A stretch of 64,000 nucleotides of DNA from Stenotrophomonas sp. WZN-1 (lineage in GTDB: Bacteria > Pseudomonadota > Gammaproteobacteria > Xanthomonadales > Xanthomonadaceae): NCBI RefSeq assembly GCF_002192255.1, contig NZ_CP021768.1:576001-640000 (forward strand), given 5' to 3'. Positions 52,648 through 61,559 of this stretch are shown piece by piece. Each line of letters opens with the position of its first letter. Position 1 is the first letter of the stretch. Position numbers and translations under genes: made by a program. The notes beneath the pieces were generated by a model. It saw only the letters and a list, made by a program, of their open reading frames with translations, ran no database searches and had not been told where the DNA came from.

Positions 52648-53235
52648 ATGCTGTTCCCCCACGACCTGCCCGATGCCGATGTCCTGCACCTGCCGGGCTG
52701 GCTGGCTGCGGCCGACGCCGACCAGCTCCTGTCCTCGCTGCAGGCCGAAGTGCCCTGGGAATCCCACCGCATCCGCATGTTCGGCAGCTGGGTGGACTCG
52801 CCGCGGCTGAGCTGCTGGATCGGCGACCCGCAGGCCCGCTATCGCTATTCCGGTGCCGAGTTCGTGCCGCACCCCTGGCCGCCTGTGTTGCTGGCCGTGC
52901 GCGAGCACCTGCGGGCCGAAGGACACGGCCACTTCAACAGCGTGCTGCTGAACCGCTACCGCGGTGGCGGTGACTACATGGGCTGGCACAGCGATGACGA
53001 GCCGGAGCTGGGGCCGGCCCCGGTGATCGCTTCGCTGAGCCTGGGCGCGGCGCGCCGATTCCTGCTGCGACGCCGCGACGACCCGGCGCGCAAGGCTGAA
53101 TTCGTGCTGGGCCATGGCGACCTGCTGCTGATGGCCGGGCAGACCCAGCGCTTCTACCAGCACGCGCTGCCGAAGATGGCGCGGGTGCAGGGCGAACGGA
53201 TCAACCTGACCTTCCGCTGGATCACGCCACGGTGA
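52648..53235 (+). CDS. AlkB-family 2-oxoglutarate dioxygenase
   Basis: 195 residues, closer in pattern to the ALKBH2/3-like bacterial AlkB group than to E. coli AlkB. Iron ligands are His114 and Asp116 in MGWHSDDEPEL and His172 in RFYQHALPK; the 2-oxoglutarate arginines are in GERINLTFRWI. NRYRGGGDYMGWHSDDE is the characteristic nucleotide-recognition region. It probably removes alkyl groups from 1-meA/3-meC in DNA. It is forward, in line with scoAB, and converges on the MCE operon. Confidence 0.9.
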   Translation: MLFPHDLPDADVLHLPGWLAAADADQLLSSLQAEVPWESHRIRMFGSWVDSPRLSCWIGDPQARYRYSGAEFVPHPWPPVLLAVREHLRAEGHGHFNSVLLNRYRGGGDYMGWHSDDEPELGPAPVIASLSLGAARRFLLRRRDDPARKAEFVLGHGDLLLMAGQTQRFYQHALPKMARVQGERINLTFRWITPR

Positions 53236-53271
53236 GAGTTGTTGCCGGGCACGACCCGGCGAATGCGGCGA

Positions 53272-53913
53272 TCAGCGCGCGACGGTCGGCTGATCGGCCT
53301 GGCCGCTCACCAGCGTCCAGCCCACCACGTCCTGGGCCAGCTGCTGCAGGCCACGCTCGAACGCGGCAGTCACCGCCGGTACGTCGGTGCTGCCCACCGG
53401 CTGCGCCTGGCGGAAGGTGCGGTCCGCGACCACGCGCTGGTCGGCGACATGGATCAGCTTGGCGTTGACCTCGATCACCACCGTCGGCGTGGCCTGGCCC
53501 TGGTAATCCGATTCGAAGCGGCGCACGTCGGTGGACAGCTTGTAATCGGCGCGGATGCCGGCGGTGCTGCGGGCCACGCCGCGGATGCGGCCGGAATCCT
53601 CGAAGCCACGTAGCAGGGTGTCCTCGATCATGTCGGTGGCCGGCTGCGCCCAGCTGGCGCCCTTGTAGATCTCCAGCTGCGACGGCGTCGGCCGCACGTT
53701 GATGCGCGGGCTGTCGACCAGGCGCGCGGCACTGGGCTTGGCCAGCACCAGCTGCCAGCTGGCTTGCGGCCAGGCTGGGTCCGCCTTGACCTGCACGGCG
53801 GGCGAATACAGCGTCACTGCGGTTTTCTCGCTGCTGCCGAGAATGGAGCAGCCGCCCAGCAGGGTGACCATCGAAGCGGCCAGCAGCAGGCGCGGAAGGG
53901 TGGTCGGGCTCAT
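53272..53913 (-). CDS. MCE-transporter-associated lipoprotein (PqiC/ABC auxiliary type)
   Basis: 213 residues. A lipoprotein signal ends VTLLGGCSILG, so the cysteine near residue 22 is lipidated. The remaining sequence, for example IRADYKLSTDVRRFESDYQG and AFERGLQQLAQDVV, matches the ABC-type transport auxiliary lipoprotein family that includes PqiC. It is the last gene of a four-gene MCE operon and overlaps the MCE gene as ATGA. It likely anchors the MCE tunnel to the outer membrane. Confidence 0.85.
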   Translation of the reverse strand: MSPTTLPRLLLAASMVTLLGGCSILGSSEKTAVTLYSPAVQVKADPAWPQASWQLVLAKPSAARLVDSPRINVRPTPSQLEIYKGASWAQPATDMIEDTLLRGFEDSGRIRGVARSTAGIRADYKLSTDVRRFESDYQGQATPTVVIEVNAKLIHVADQRVVADRTFRQAQPVGSTDVPAVTAAFERGLQQLAQDVVGWTLVSGQADQPTVAR

Positions 53914-54836
53914 TTGGGTTCGAACTCCTTCGGTGCGTCGCGGCCCAGCAGGTAGCGCGCGGGGTTGTTCTCGAGGCGGTCGCTGACCCGGCGCAGGTCG
54001 CGGATCAGGCCGCGCAGTTCGGTCAGCGTCGGGCCCAGCTGGCCGAGGCCATCGTTGGCAAAGCTGTTGATTGCGGCGCGGTTCTCGCCAAGGATCGAAT
54101 CGGCGTTGCCGGCGGCCGAATCGAGCTTGGCCAGGGTGCCGTCGAGCTTGTCGATGATGCCAGGCAGCTGCTGCACCAGGTTCTTGTCCAGGCGCTCGAT
54201 GGTGCCGTTGGTGGTCTTCAGCGTGGTGTCCAGGCTGCGGGCCGCATCGCGTGCGCTGAGCAGCAGCGCCTGGGTGCCCTGGTCGCGGTCGGCCAGGCCG
54301 CCGCTGATGGTTTCCAGATTGGCCAGCGTCGCATTGATCGAGGCCACGTTGCGGTCGCTGAGGATCTGGTCCATGCGCTCGACGATGCGGTTGGCGACGT
54401 CGGTGATGTTCTGCAGCGCCGAGGGCGTGGTCGGGATGATCGGTGCCGGGTCCTTGTTGACCGTGGTCAGCGCCGGCGACTGTGGCGTGCCGCCGCTGAG
54501 CTGGATGATCGATGGGCCGGTCAGGCTGGTGATCGCCAGCTTGGCGCGGGTATCGGTCTTGACCGGGGTGTTGGAGTTCAGGCGGATGCGCGCGACCACC
54601 TGGCGCGGGTCGTCCGGCACCAGGTTCAGTTCGGTGATCGAGCCCACCGCGATGCCGTTGTACTGCACCGGGCTGCCCACCGACAGGCCGGTCACCGCTT
54701 CGCGGAACACCACGCGGTACTCCTGCCAGGTACGGTCGGAGGAGTACTTGGCGGCCCACAGGCCGAAGGCCAGCAGGGCCAGACCGGTGATCAGGGTGAA
54801 CGCGCCGATCAGCACGTAGTTGGCTTTGGTTTCCAT
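53910..54836 (-). CDS. MCE-domain substrate-binding protein, MlaD-like
   Basis: 308 residues. A single N-terminal helix (METKANYVLIGAFTLITGLALLAF) anchors it to the inner membrane. The MCE domain (about 38-115) has VGSPVQYNGIAVGSITELNL. The C-terminal 180 residues are helical and coiled-coil-like (LDTTLKTTNGTIERLDKN, LDGTLAKLDSAAGNAD), longer than E. coli MlaD (183 residues). That suggests a longer periplasmic shaft. It carries phospholipid between the membranes with the ATPase and permease of this operon. Confidence 0.88.
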   Translation of the reverse strand: METKANYVLIGAFTLITGLALLAFGLWAAKYSSDRTWQEYRVVFREAVTGLSVGSPVQYNGIAVGSITELNLVPDDPRQVVARIRLNSNTPVKTDTRAKLAITSLTGPSIIQLSGGTPQSPALTTVNKDPAPIIPTTPSALQNITDVANRIVERMDQILSDRNVASINATLANLETISGGLADRDQGTQALLLSARDAARSLDTTLKTTNGTIERLDKNLVQQLPGIIDKLDGTLAKLDSAAGNADSILGENRAAINSFANDGLGQLGPTLTELRGLIRDLRRVSDRLENNPARYLLGRDAPKEFEPK

Positions 54837-54839
54837 GGC

Positions 54840-55667
54840 TCAGGCACTCTCGATCTGTTCGCCACGCGCGGCGCGCGCGCGGGGTCCGTGGAAGTATTCC
54901 TGGATCCACGGATGATCCAGTTTCTCGATGTCAGGCAAGGGTGCGTTGGCCACCACCCTGCGGTCGGCGATCACCGCGACCCGGTCGCAGATCGCGTAAA
55001 GCGTGTCCAGGTCGTGAGTGATCAGGAACACGGTCAGCCCCAGTGCTTCCTGCAGGGTCTTGATCAGGCGGTCGAACGCCGCCGCGCCGATCGGGTCGAG
55101 GCCGGCAGTGGGTTCGTCCAGGAACAGCAGCGGCGGATCCAGCGCCAGTGCCCGGGCCAGGCCGGCGCGCTTGCGCATGCCGCCTGACAGCTGCGAAGGC
55201 AGCTTGTTGATCGCGTCGGCAGGCAGGCCGGCCAGTTTCACCTTCAGCAGCGCCAGTTCGTAGTGCCAGCGTTCGGGCAGTTCGCGATGGTGCTCCTTCA
55301 GCGGCACCTGCACGTTCTCGCCCACGGTCAGCGAGGAGAACAGGGCGCCGTCCTGGAACAGCACGCCGGTGTTGCGCTCGATGTGCAGGCGGCTCTCGGC
55401 ATCGTCGGCACGCGCGTCGCGGCCGAGTACTTCGATCTGCCCGGCATCGGGCACGCGCAGGCCGAGGATCGAGCGCATCAGCACCGATTTGCCGGTGCCG
55501 GAGCCGCCGACCACGCCCAGGATTTCGCCGCGGCGCACGTCCAGGTCCAGGTCTTCGTGCACGGTCTGGCTGCCGAAGCGGTTGACCAGTCCACGCACGC
55601 GGATGGCCAGTTCGTGGCCCTGGTCGTCGCGCATGTCGATGGGTTCGGGGAGGGCGGATGTGCTCAT
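54840..55667 (-). CDS. MCE ABC transporter ATP-binding protein, MlaF-like
   Basis: 275 residues. Walker A GGSGTGKSV, Walker B LLFLDEPTAGLDPIGA and signature LSGGMRKRAGLARAL (with the MlaF-type LSGGM) are clear. It energises lipid movement between the membranes. It starts 1 nt before the end of the permease gene and ends 3 nt before the MCE gene, so translation is coupled along the operon. Confidence 0.92.
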   Translation of the reverse strand: MSTSALPEPIDMRDDQGHELAIRVRGLVNRFGSQTVHEDLDLDVRRGEILGVVGGSGTGKSVLMRSILGLRVPDAGQIEVLGRDARADDAESRLHIERNTGVLFQDGALFSSLTVGENVQVPLKEHHRELPERWHYELALLKVKLAGLPADAINKLPSQLSGGMRKRAGLARALALDPPLLFLDEPTAGLDPIGAAAFDRLIKTLQEALGLTVFLITHDLDTLYAICDRVAVIADRRVVANAPLPDIEKLDHPWIQEYFHGPRARAARGEQIESA

Positions 55668-55668
55668 G

Positions 55669-56790
55669 TCACCAGTCCATGTGCATGAACCACAACGCCG
55701 CGAAGGCGTCGATGATGATCACCAGCGAGATCGTCTGCACCACGCTGGAGGTGGTGCGCTCGCCGACCGACTGCGCGGTGCCTTCGACCTTCAGTCCTTC
55801 CAGGCAGCCGATCAGGCCGATCACCAGCGCGAACACGGGTGCCTTCGACAGGCCGACCAGCATGTGCCGCACTTCCATCGTCTCGTGCATGCGCGCGATG
55901 TACATCTGCGGCGGGATGTCGAGGTCGAACGCGCCGACGGTGATGCCGCCGGCCAGGCCGGCGACCATCGCGATGAAGGTCAACAGGGGCAGGGTGACCA
56001 GCAACGCCAGCAAGCGTGGCAGCACCAGCAGGTCGACCGGGTCCAGGCCCAGGGTGCGCATCGCATCGATTTCCTCGCGTGCCTTCATCGCACCGATCTG
56101 CGCGGTGAACGCACTGGCGGTGCGGCCGGCCAGCACGATCGCCGTCAGCAGCACGGCGAATTCGCGCAGGAAGGCGATGTTGACCAGCTCGACCACGTAG
56201 ATCTCGGCGCCGAAGTCGCGCAGGATGGTCGAGCCGAGGAACGCGATCACCGCGCCGACCAGGTAGGACAGCAGCGCCACCAGCGGTACCGCGTCCAGCC
56301 CGACCTGCTCCATCTGGTGCACGGTGGCGGTCAGCCGGAAGCGGCGGGGTTCCTTGACCAGCCGGGCCGCCTTGACCAGGTTCTCGCCGAGGAAGCTGCA
56401 CAGCGCCTTGATGTTGTGGCCGGTGGTGTGGACGCTGATGCCCAGCCGTTCCAGCGCGGCCAGCACGCCGAAATCGCGCTTGGGCTTGGGCCGGTCGTCG
56501 GCCACTTCCTCGATGGTGCACACCAGCGCCTGGTGGTCCGCGCGGAACTGCAGTGCGTCTTCGTGCAGGTCTGCACGGTGGGCCACGCGCAGCACCTGCA
56601 GCACGCCGGCCGAATCCAGCTGTTCGATGCCGGTAGCATCGATGCCGGTCAGTTTGTCGGGCACGCCGTGCAGGACCTCGGCCGCGGCCAGCGCGGTCTT
56701 CAAGGTCCAGGTGCCGGACAGGCGGATCAGGCCCGGGTCGTGGGCATCCTGTTCGAGCTGGGGGGCGTGGTTCGGGGTCACTTGGGCCAT
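55669..56790 (-). CDS. MlaE-like permease with fused N-terminal STAS domain
   Basis: 373 residues from Met 56790 (MAQVTPNHAPQLEQ). Residues 1-100 form a STAS/MlaB-like domain with GIDATGIEQLDSAGVLQVLR. The MlaE permease follows (about 120-373), with about five helices and VLAGRTASAFTAQIGAMKA. In E. coli the STAS protein MlaB is separate and needed for transporter activity; here it is covalently part of the permease. The upstream ATG 47 codons earlier lies in the leader and has no homology. First gene of the operon. Confidence 0.88.
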   Translation of the reverse strand: MAQVTPNHAPQLEQDAHDPGLIRLSGTWTLKTALAAAEVLHGVPDKLTGIDATGIEQLDSAGVLQVLRVAHRADLHEDALQFRADHQALVCTIEEVADDRPKPKRDFGVLAALERLGISVHTTGHNIKALCSFLGENLVKAARLVKEPRRFRLTATVHQMEQVGLDAVPLVALLSYLVGAVIAFLGSTILRDFGAEIYVVELVNIAFLREFAVLLTAIVLAGRTASAFTAQIGAMKAREEIDAMRTLGLDPVDLLVLPRLLALLVTLPLLTFIAMVAGLAGGITVGAFDLDIPPQMYIARMHETMEVRHMLVGLSKAPVFALVIGLIGCLEGLKVEGTAQSVGERTTSSVVQTISLVIIIDAFAALWFMHMDW

Positions 56791-56882
56791 TCGGATCGCA
56801 GCATAACCGTTCTGTATCGGGCTTCGCGTCGAACTCGGATGAATTTCTCCGGTGGGGCCCAGCGTAGGTAATACTACGGCGC

Positions 56883-58142
56883 ATGTCCGCAGACGCTCAC
56901 ACGATCCCCACGCCCCAGGCCACCTACGCACAGCGCGTGGCCTTTGTTTCCGAGATCGCCGGACGCCTGCACAGCTATGGCACCACGGCCCAGCGCCTGG
57001 AAACGGCGGTGGTGGCGCTGGCCCGCCAGCTCGATCTGGATTGTGAACCGTGGTCGAATCCCACCGGTATCATCCTCAGTTTCAGCGATCCGGCGCAGGC
57101 GATCGGCTCCAGCGACATCACCCGCGTGATCCGCCTGGCGCCCGGTGAGAACGACCTGCACAAGCTCAGCGTCGCTGACCACATCGCCGAGGAAGTGTCC
57201 AACGGGCGGATGAGCATCGCCCAGGGCCACACCGCGCTGCGCCAGCTGGACAAGGATCCGGGCCGGCGCGGCAAGCTGCGCACCATCCTTTCGTTCACTC
57301 TCGGCGCGGCCGGCGTGGCCGGCATGTGGAAGCTGCCGTGGCTGGACATCGCCACCGCCGGTGTCATCGGCTTGATGATCGGCCTGCTCGGCATGGTCAC
57401 CGACCGTCGCCCGGCCACCCGCGAAGCGGCCGAGGCGCTGGCCGCGCTGCTGGCCGGCATGGTTGCCACCCTGGTGGCGTCCTTCATCGGCGCGCTCAAC
57501 CTCAATACGGTGATCATCGCGTCGCTGGTGGTGCTGCTGCCCGGCATGTCGCTGACCAATGCGGTCAACGAACTGGCCAGCCAGCACTGGGTATCGGGCA
57601 CCGCGCGCTTTGCCGGTGCGCTGACCACCATCATGAAGCTCAGCGTCGGCGCGATGATCGCGGTGACCCTGGCCGACGTGCTCGGCCTGGATCCGGTGAT
57701 CCGCGCCACGCGGCCGCAGGGGCCGTGGGTGGAGTGGGGCTCGCTGCTGACCGCAGCCTTCGCCTTCGCGATGCTGTTCAAGGCCAACCGCCGCGATTAC
57801 CCGTGGGTGATCGCCGCCTCGGTGGCCGGTTATGCGATCTCCAAGTTCGGCGGCCACGCCTGGGGCGCGCCGGCTGGCATCTTCCTGTCGGCGATGCTGC
57901 TGACCGCCGGTGGCAATCTGTTCGGTCGCCTGGTCGGGCGTCCGGGTGCGATCATCCGCCTCCCCGGCATCATCATGATGGTGCCCGGCAGCACCAGCCT
58001 GCGTGGCGTGCTGACCCTGGTCCAGCAGCAGGACGTGGGCGCCGGCCAGAGCGTGTTCCTGACCGTGCTCAACGTGGTGATGGCGCTGGTCGCCGGCCTG
58101 CTGTTCGGCAACCTGCTGATGCCGGCCCGCAAAACCCTGTGA
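56883..58142 (+). CDS. ThrE-type threonine/serine exporter family protein
   Basis: 419 residues. An N-terminal cytoplasmic domain (FVSEIAGRLHSYGTTAQRLE) precedes about ten transmembrane helices, with LLPGMSLTNAVNELASQHWVSG and RLPGIIMMVPGSTSLRGVLT as family signatures. ThrE-like proteins export threonine and serine; YjjP/YjjB in E. coli are the split form exporting succinate or amino acids. Here both halves are in one polypeptide. It diverges from the MCE operon and ends before a strong bidirectional terminator. Confidence 0.82.
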   Translation: MSADAHTIPTPQATYAQRVAFVSEIAGRLHSYGTTAQRLETAVVALARQLDLDCEPWSNPTGIILSFSDPAQAIGSSDITRVIRLAPGENDLHKLSVADHIAEEVSNGRMSIAQGHTALRQLDKDPGRRGKLRTILSFTLGAAGVAGMWKLPWLDIATAGVIGLMIGLLGMVTDRRPATREAAEALAALLAGMVATLVASFIGALNLNTVIIASLVVLLPGMSLTNAVNELASQHWVSGTARFAGALTTIMKLSVGAMIAVTLADVLGLDPVIRATRPQGPWVEWGSLLTAAFAFAMLFKANRRDYPWVIAASVAGYAISKFGGHAWGAPAGIFLSAMLLTAGGNLFGRLVGRPGAIIRLPGIIMMVPGSTSLRGVLTLVQQQDVGAGQSVFLTVLNVVMALVAGLLFGNLLMPARKTL

Positions 58143-58154
58143 TGATGTCGGTGG

Positions 58155-58174
58155 GTGTGGACCTCGGTCCACAC
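58155..58174. repeat. short palindrome, REP-like
   Basis: GTGTGGAC-CTCG-GTCCACAC, preceded by tcggtggg. It lies between the exporter stop and the bidirectional terminator, resembling GTGGGT-headed REP palindromes of Stenotrophomonas. Confidence 0.5.
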
Positions 58175-58180
58175 GCCGGA

Positions 58181-58218
58181 GAATGAAAAACGCCGGCGTC
58201 CGCCGGCGTTTTTCATTC
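58181..58218. terminator. bidirectional rho-independent terminator
   Basis: An 18-bp perfect palindrome (gaatgaaaaacgccggcg and its complement) around TC, with AAAAA on one side and TTTTT on the other. It serves both the forward exporter gene and the reverse H-NS-like gene. Confidence 0.92.
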
Positions 58219-58233
58219 CAACCCGATCCGGCC

Positions 58234-58617
58234 TCAGGCCTTCTTGATCAGGAAATCTTCCGGCTTCTTGTTGCCCTTGGCGGTCAGCTCAGCCATCCAG
58301 CGCGGCTGCTTGCCACGGCCGGTCCAGGTTTCCTTGGGGTTGGCCGGGTTGCGGTACTTCGGGGCAACCTTGCCCAGCTTGCGGCCGGCGGTCTTCGACG
58401 GTGCCTTGGCGACCTTGGCCACCTTGCGCGCGCGCGGGGCCGGGGCGTCGCCGAACAGTTCCTCGATGGTGTAACCCTCGGTCTTGGCCAGCTTGGTCAG
58501 CTGGGCGCGAACCTTGGTGATCGGCCGGCGCTTGGCGACGATGGTCTGCTGCTTCTTCGCGGTGCGGATCAGGGCGCCCAGTTCGCGCGCCGACAGGCCG
58601 GTCAGGTCAATGCTCAT
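58234..58617 (-). CDS. H-NS family nucleoid protein
   Basis: 127 residues. A helical N terminus (LSARELGALIRTAKKQQ) for oligomerisation is joined by a lysine/alanine-rich linker (KVAKVAKAPSKTAGRK) to the H-NS DNA-binding motif YRNPANPKETWTGRGKQPRWM. The linker resembles that of the BpH3/XrvA-type H-NS proteins of beta- and xanthomonad bacteria. It probably silences AT-rich DNA such as the O-antigen locus. It stands alone between terminators. Confidence 0.9.
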   Translation of the reverse strand: MSIDLTGLSARELGALIRTAKKQQTIVAKRRPITKVRAQLTKLAKTEGYTIEELFGDAPAPRARKVAKVAKAPSKTAGRKLGKVAPKYRNPANPKETWTGRGKQPRWMAELTAKGNKKPEDFLIKKA

Positions 58618-58803
58618 TTACGGTTACTCCGGAAACTAATAAGTGGACGGGACGAGCCAGTCCATGGCGTCGGCGGACAGAATAGAGATGAATTAATCCA
58701 AGCACAAATGCAGGCAGGACATGCCGTGGCGGCGCGCCGGCGCTGTCGCGGTGATTTTGACCGGATTATGTCCGCTGCAATATCGGCGCGCGCTGGCGCA
58801 GGC

Positions 58804-58831
58804 AAAAAAAAGACCGGGGCAGGCCCCGGTC
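58804..58831 (-). terminator. rho-independent terminator of proS
   Basis: On the reverse strand GACCGGGGC pairs with GCCCCGGTC (58812-58831) and is followed by eight T residues (58804-58811). It begins 9 nt after the proS stop. Confidence 0.9.
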
Positions 58832-58839
58832 GTTTCATG

Positions 58840-60543
58840 TCAGCCCTGCAGTCGCTGCAGCAGGGTCGCCTTGTCCAGGCTCTCCGCGTCGCTGGCGCGG
58901 CGCGAGCGGTACTCGTAGGTGCCGGCGGCCAGGCCGCGTTCGCTGACCACCACGCGGTGCGGGATACCGATCAGTTCCATGTCGGCAAACATCGCGCCAG
59001 GGCGCAGGCCGCGGTCGTCGAGTGCAGCGTCCAGGCCCGCGTCGCGCAGCTCCTGCAGCAGGCTGGCAGCGGCGTCGGCCACGGCCGCATCGCCCTTCGG
59101 GTTGATCACGCATACCACCACCTGCCACGGTGCCATCGCGTCCGGCCAGATGATGCCGGCATCGTCATGGTTCTGTTCAATCGCGGCAGCCACCACGCGC
59201 GAGATGCCGATGCCATAGCAGCCCATCGCCATCACCGCCGCCTTGCCGTTTTCATCCAGCACGGTGGCATCCAGTGCTTCGGCGTACTTGCGGCCGAGCT
59301 GGAACACGTGGCCGACTTCGATGCCACGGGCGATCTTCAGTTCACCGCCGTCCACGGCACGGTCGCCGGCACGCACGTTGCGGATGTCGGCCACTTCCGG
59401 CTCCGGCAGGTCGCGGCCCCAGTTGACGCCGGCCAGGTGGAAGCCGGCCTCGTTGGCGCCGACGACGAAGTCGGCCATTGCCGCTACTTCGCGATCGGCG
59501 ACCACGCGGATGGCCTTGCCCGCGGCGACCGGGCCGAGGAAGCCCGGCACGCTGCCCAGGTGCTCGGCGATTTCCGCCTCGCTGGCGAAGCGCTGCTCGT
59601 CCAGGCCGGCGACCTTGGCCAGCTTGATCTCGTTGACCTCATGGTCGCCGCGTACCAGAACCAGCACGAACTGCTGTGCCTTGCCTTCGCCGGCGATCAG
59701 CGCCACCGACTTCACCGTGCGCTGCAGGTCGATGCCGAGCAGGGCCGCGACGTCTTCGCAGGTCTTCTGGGTGGGGGTATCCACCTTGCGCATCGTTTCG
59801 GCGGCGGCCGCACGCGGCGCCGGATCGGCGGCAATCGCCGCTTCCATGTTGGCTGCGTAGTCCGAGCCGGTGGAGAACACCAGCGCGTCCTCGCCGGAAT
59901 CGGCGATGACGTGGAACTCCTGCGACGCATCGCCGCCGATCGCACCGGAGTCCGCCTGCACCATGCGGAAATCCAGGCCGAGGCGGGTGAAGATGCGGCT
60001 GTAGGCCGACTTCATGTTCTCGTACTCGCGCACCAGGCACTCATCGTGCAGGTGGAACGAATAGGCGTCCTTCATCAGGAACTCGCGCGAACGCATCACG
60101 CCGAAGCGCGGGCGGATCTCGTCGCGGAACTTGGTCTGCACCTGGTAGAAGTTCACCGGCAGCTGCTTGTAGCTGGACAGCTCGCTGCGCGCGAAGTCGC
60201 AGGCGGCTTCCTCGGCGGTCGGGCTGTAGCAGAACACCTGGTCCTTGCGGTCCTTGATCTTCAGCAGTTGCGGGCCGAACTTCTGCCAGCGGCCGGTCTG
60301 CTCCCACAGTTCCTTCGGCTGGATGGTCGGAATCTGGAATTCCACGGCACCGGCCCGGTCCATTTCCTCGCGCACGATGCGCTCGACCTTGCGCAGCACG
60401 CGCAGGCCCAGCGGCGACCAGGTGTACAGGCCCGATGCCAGCTTGCGGATCATGCCCGCGCGCAGCATCAGCCGATGGCTGGTCAGCTCGGCGTCGCTGG
60501 GGGTTTCCTTGGTGGTGTGCAGGTGGAACTGGGAGAGGCGCAT
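58840..60543 (-). CDS. proS: prolyl-tRNA synthetase
   Basis: 567 residues, bacterial-type ProRS with the editing insertion. Class II motifs: motif 1 near [21 protein letters not shown], motif 2 [21 protein letters not shown], motif 3 [17 protein letters not shown]. The INS editing domain (about 230-390) contains [15 protein letters not shown]. The C-terminal anticodon domain contains [15 protein letters not shown] chose Met 60543 ([16 protein letters not shown]), the conserved start; the longer frame passes through repeat D. Confidence 0.95.
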   Translation of the reverse strand: MRLSQFHLHTTKETPSDAELTSHRLMLRAGMIRKLASGLYTWSPLGLRVLRKVERIVREEMDRAGAVEFQIPTIQPKELWEQTGRWQKFGPQLLKIKDRKDQVFCYSPTAEEAACDFARSELSSYKQLPVNFYQVQTKFRDEIRPRFGVMRSREFLMKDAYSFHLHDECLVREYENMKSAYSRIFTRLGLDFRMVQADSGAIGGDASQEFHVIADSGEDALVFSTGSDYAANMEAAIAADPAPRAAAAETMRKVDTPTQKTCEDVAALLGIDLQRTVKSVALIAGEGKAQQFVLVLVRGDHEVNEIKLAKVAGLDEQRFASEAEIAEHLGSVPGFLGPVAAGKAIRVVADREVAAMADFVVGANEAGFHLAGVNWGRDLPEPEVADIRNVRAGDRAVDGGELKIARGIEVGHVFQLGRKYAEALDATVLDENGKAAVMAMGCYGIGISRVVAAAIEQNHDDAGIIWPDAMAPWQVVVCVINPKGDAAVADAAASLLQELRDAGLDAALDDRGLRPGAMFADMELIGIPHRVVVSERGLAAGTYEYRSRRASDAESLDKATLLQRLQG

Positions 60544-60606
60544 CGTCGGCTTCGGATAACGGCAGAGACGTCTATTCTGCCAGCCCGGCCGGGGGGAGGG
60601 GTATCG

Positions 60607-60772
60607 GCAGGGCTGCGCCCTGCACCCGCCTGAAGCAACGTCAACAGCAACAGCGGGCTTCCTGTGGGATGGCGGGGTGGGTCCGGTGGCAGGGGACGCC
60701 GTAAACCCGTCCATGGGGGCTTGGTCGCGGCATCCATGCCGCTCACACCCCTGCCACCGGACCCACCCCGCC
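60607..60772 (+). repeat. composite inverted-repeat element, copy D
   Basis: Runs from a hairpin GCAGGGCTGCGCCCTGC (60607-60623) through a period-six tract (gcaacgtcaacagcaacagc) to a cruciform with perfect 25-nt arms (60671-60695 and 60748-60772). The core holds gccgtaaacccgtccatggg and inner hairpin GCGGCAT-CC-ATGCCGC (60727-60742). The arms resemble those of copy C 44 kb away. It lies just upstream of proS. Confidence 0.87.
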
Positions 60773-60917
60773 TTCGAGAGTTTCCTGCAAGCTGCCTGCA
60801 TTTCTGTAGAGCCGAGCCATGCTCGGCTGCTGTTCGATCAATTCTCGAAATATGCGATTTCCATGGAGATTCATTCACGCATGGCGTGGATCTACTGGCC
60901 CCCGACCAACTGTCGAA
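60773..60917. other. spacer between inverted repeats D and E
   Basis: 145 bp of lower GC between the two copies. It contains the agagtttcctgc motif that also follows copy A, and the short inverted segment tagagccgagc/gctcggctgc. I see no gene or promoter that I can support. D, this spacer and E fill the gap between proS and the DUF4124 gene. Confidence 0.4.
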
Positions 60918-61095
60918 GGCAGGGCACTGTGGGTTTGCGGGGTGTCCGCGGCATGGATGCCGCGGCCAAGCCCCCATGGACGGGTTTACGGCGGCCCCGC
61001 AAACCCACAGTGCCCTGCCATCCCCCAGGAAGCCGCTCTGGCATTTGACGTTGCCCTTGCTGTTGCCTCTGCGGGTGCAGGGCTGCAAGCCCTGC
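60918..61095 (-). repeat. composite inverted-repeat element, copy E
   Basis: Inverted relative to D. Perfect 25-nt arms (60918-60942 and 60995-61019) enclose inner hairpin CGCGGCAT-GG-ATGCCGCG and the core gcccccatggacgggtttac. To its right are a period-six tract (gttgcccttgctgttgcc) and the hairpin gcagggctgcaagccctgc (61077-61095). The arm sequence is unrelated to those of A, B and D. It ends 10 nt before the DUF4124 stop. Confidence 0.87.
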
Positions 61096-61104
61096 CGATA
61101 ACCC

Positions 61105-61479
61105 TCACTGTGCCGGGCAGTAGGCCTTGATGGCGGCTTCGGCCAATCCCTTCTGCGCGGTGTGCTGTTCCGGGGTCAACGGGGTATCGGGCTTGCCATC
61201 GCCATCGGTGTCCTGCATCACCTGGCCGCCACCGTCCAGCAGGGCCAGGTTGGCCCGGGCCGTGCTGCACTGCTCGGGGACCGGCGCGGCCGGGGTCTCG
61301 GTGCTGGCCGCAGCCTGCGGGCTGCGGGCCTGTTCGCGGGTCTCGTACTTCTTGCCCGCCGGTGGGGTCTCCGAGTACTGGGTCACGCCATTGGCGTCCT
61401 TCCATTTGTAGACGGGGCCGGCCACGGCGTTGGCACTGGCCAACAGCAGCAGGCATCCAAGGCAGGACAGGGCACGCAT
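61105..61479 (-). CDS. DUF4124 exported protein
   Basis: 124 residues from Met 61479 (MRALSCLGCLLLLASANAVAG, a signal peptide). The DUF4124 motif GPVYKWKDANGVTQYSETPP is next, followed by a proline/alanine-rich linker and a short helical end. The family is periplasmic and of unknown function. An upstream in-frame ATG at 61521 would disrupt the signal peptide. It diverges from pssA across 80 bp. Confidence 0.85.
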   Translation of the reverse strand: MRALSCLGCLLLLASANAVAGPVYKWKDANGVTQYSETPPAGKKYETREQARSPQAAASTETPAAPVPEQCSTARANLALLDGGGQVMQDTDGDGKPDTPLTPEQHTAQKGLAEAAIKAYCPAQ

Positions 61480-61559
61480 GGCAAACTCCACGGAATGGGC
61501 GCAGAACGCCGATTGCAGCATTGGCGCCGACCGCTGGCAAGTCGATTAAACTGGATTCC

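Noticed and set aside
53244..53260. GCCGGG/CCCGGC hairpin between alkB-like and lipoprotein genes as a bidirectional terminator
   Set aside because: Only a 6-bp stem and no T run on either side; too weak to claim.
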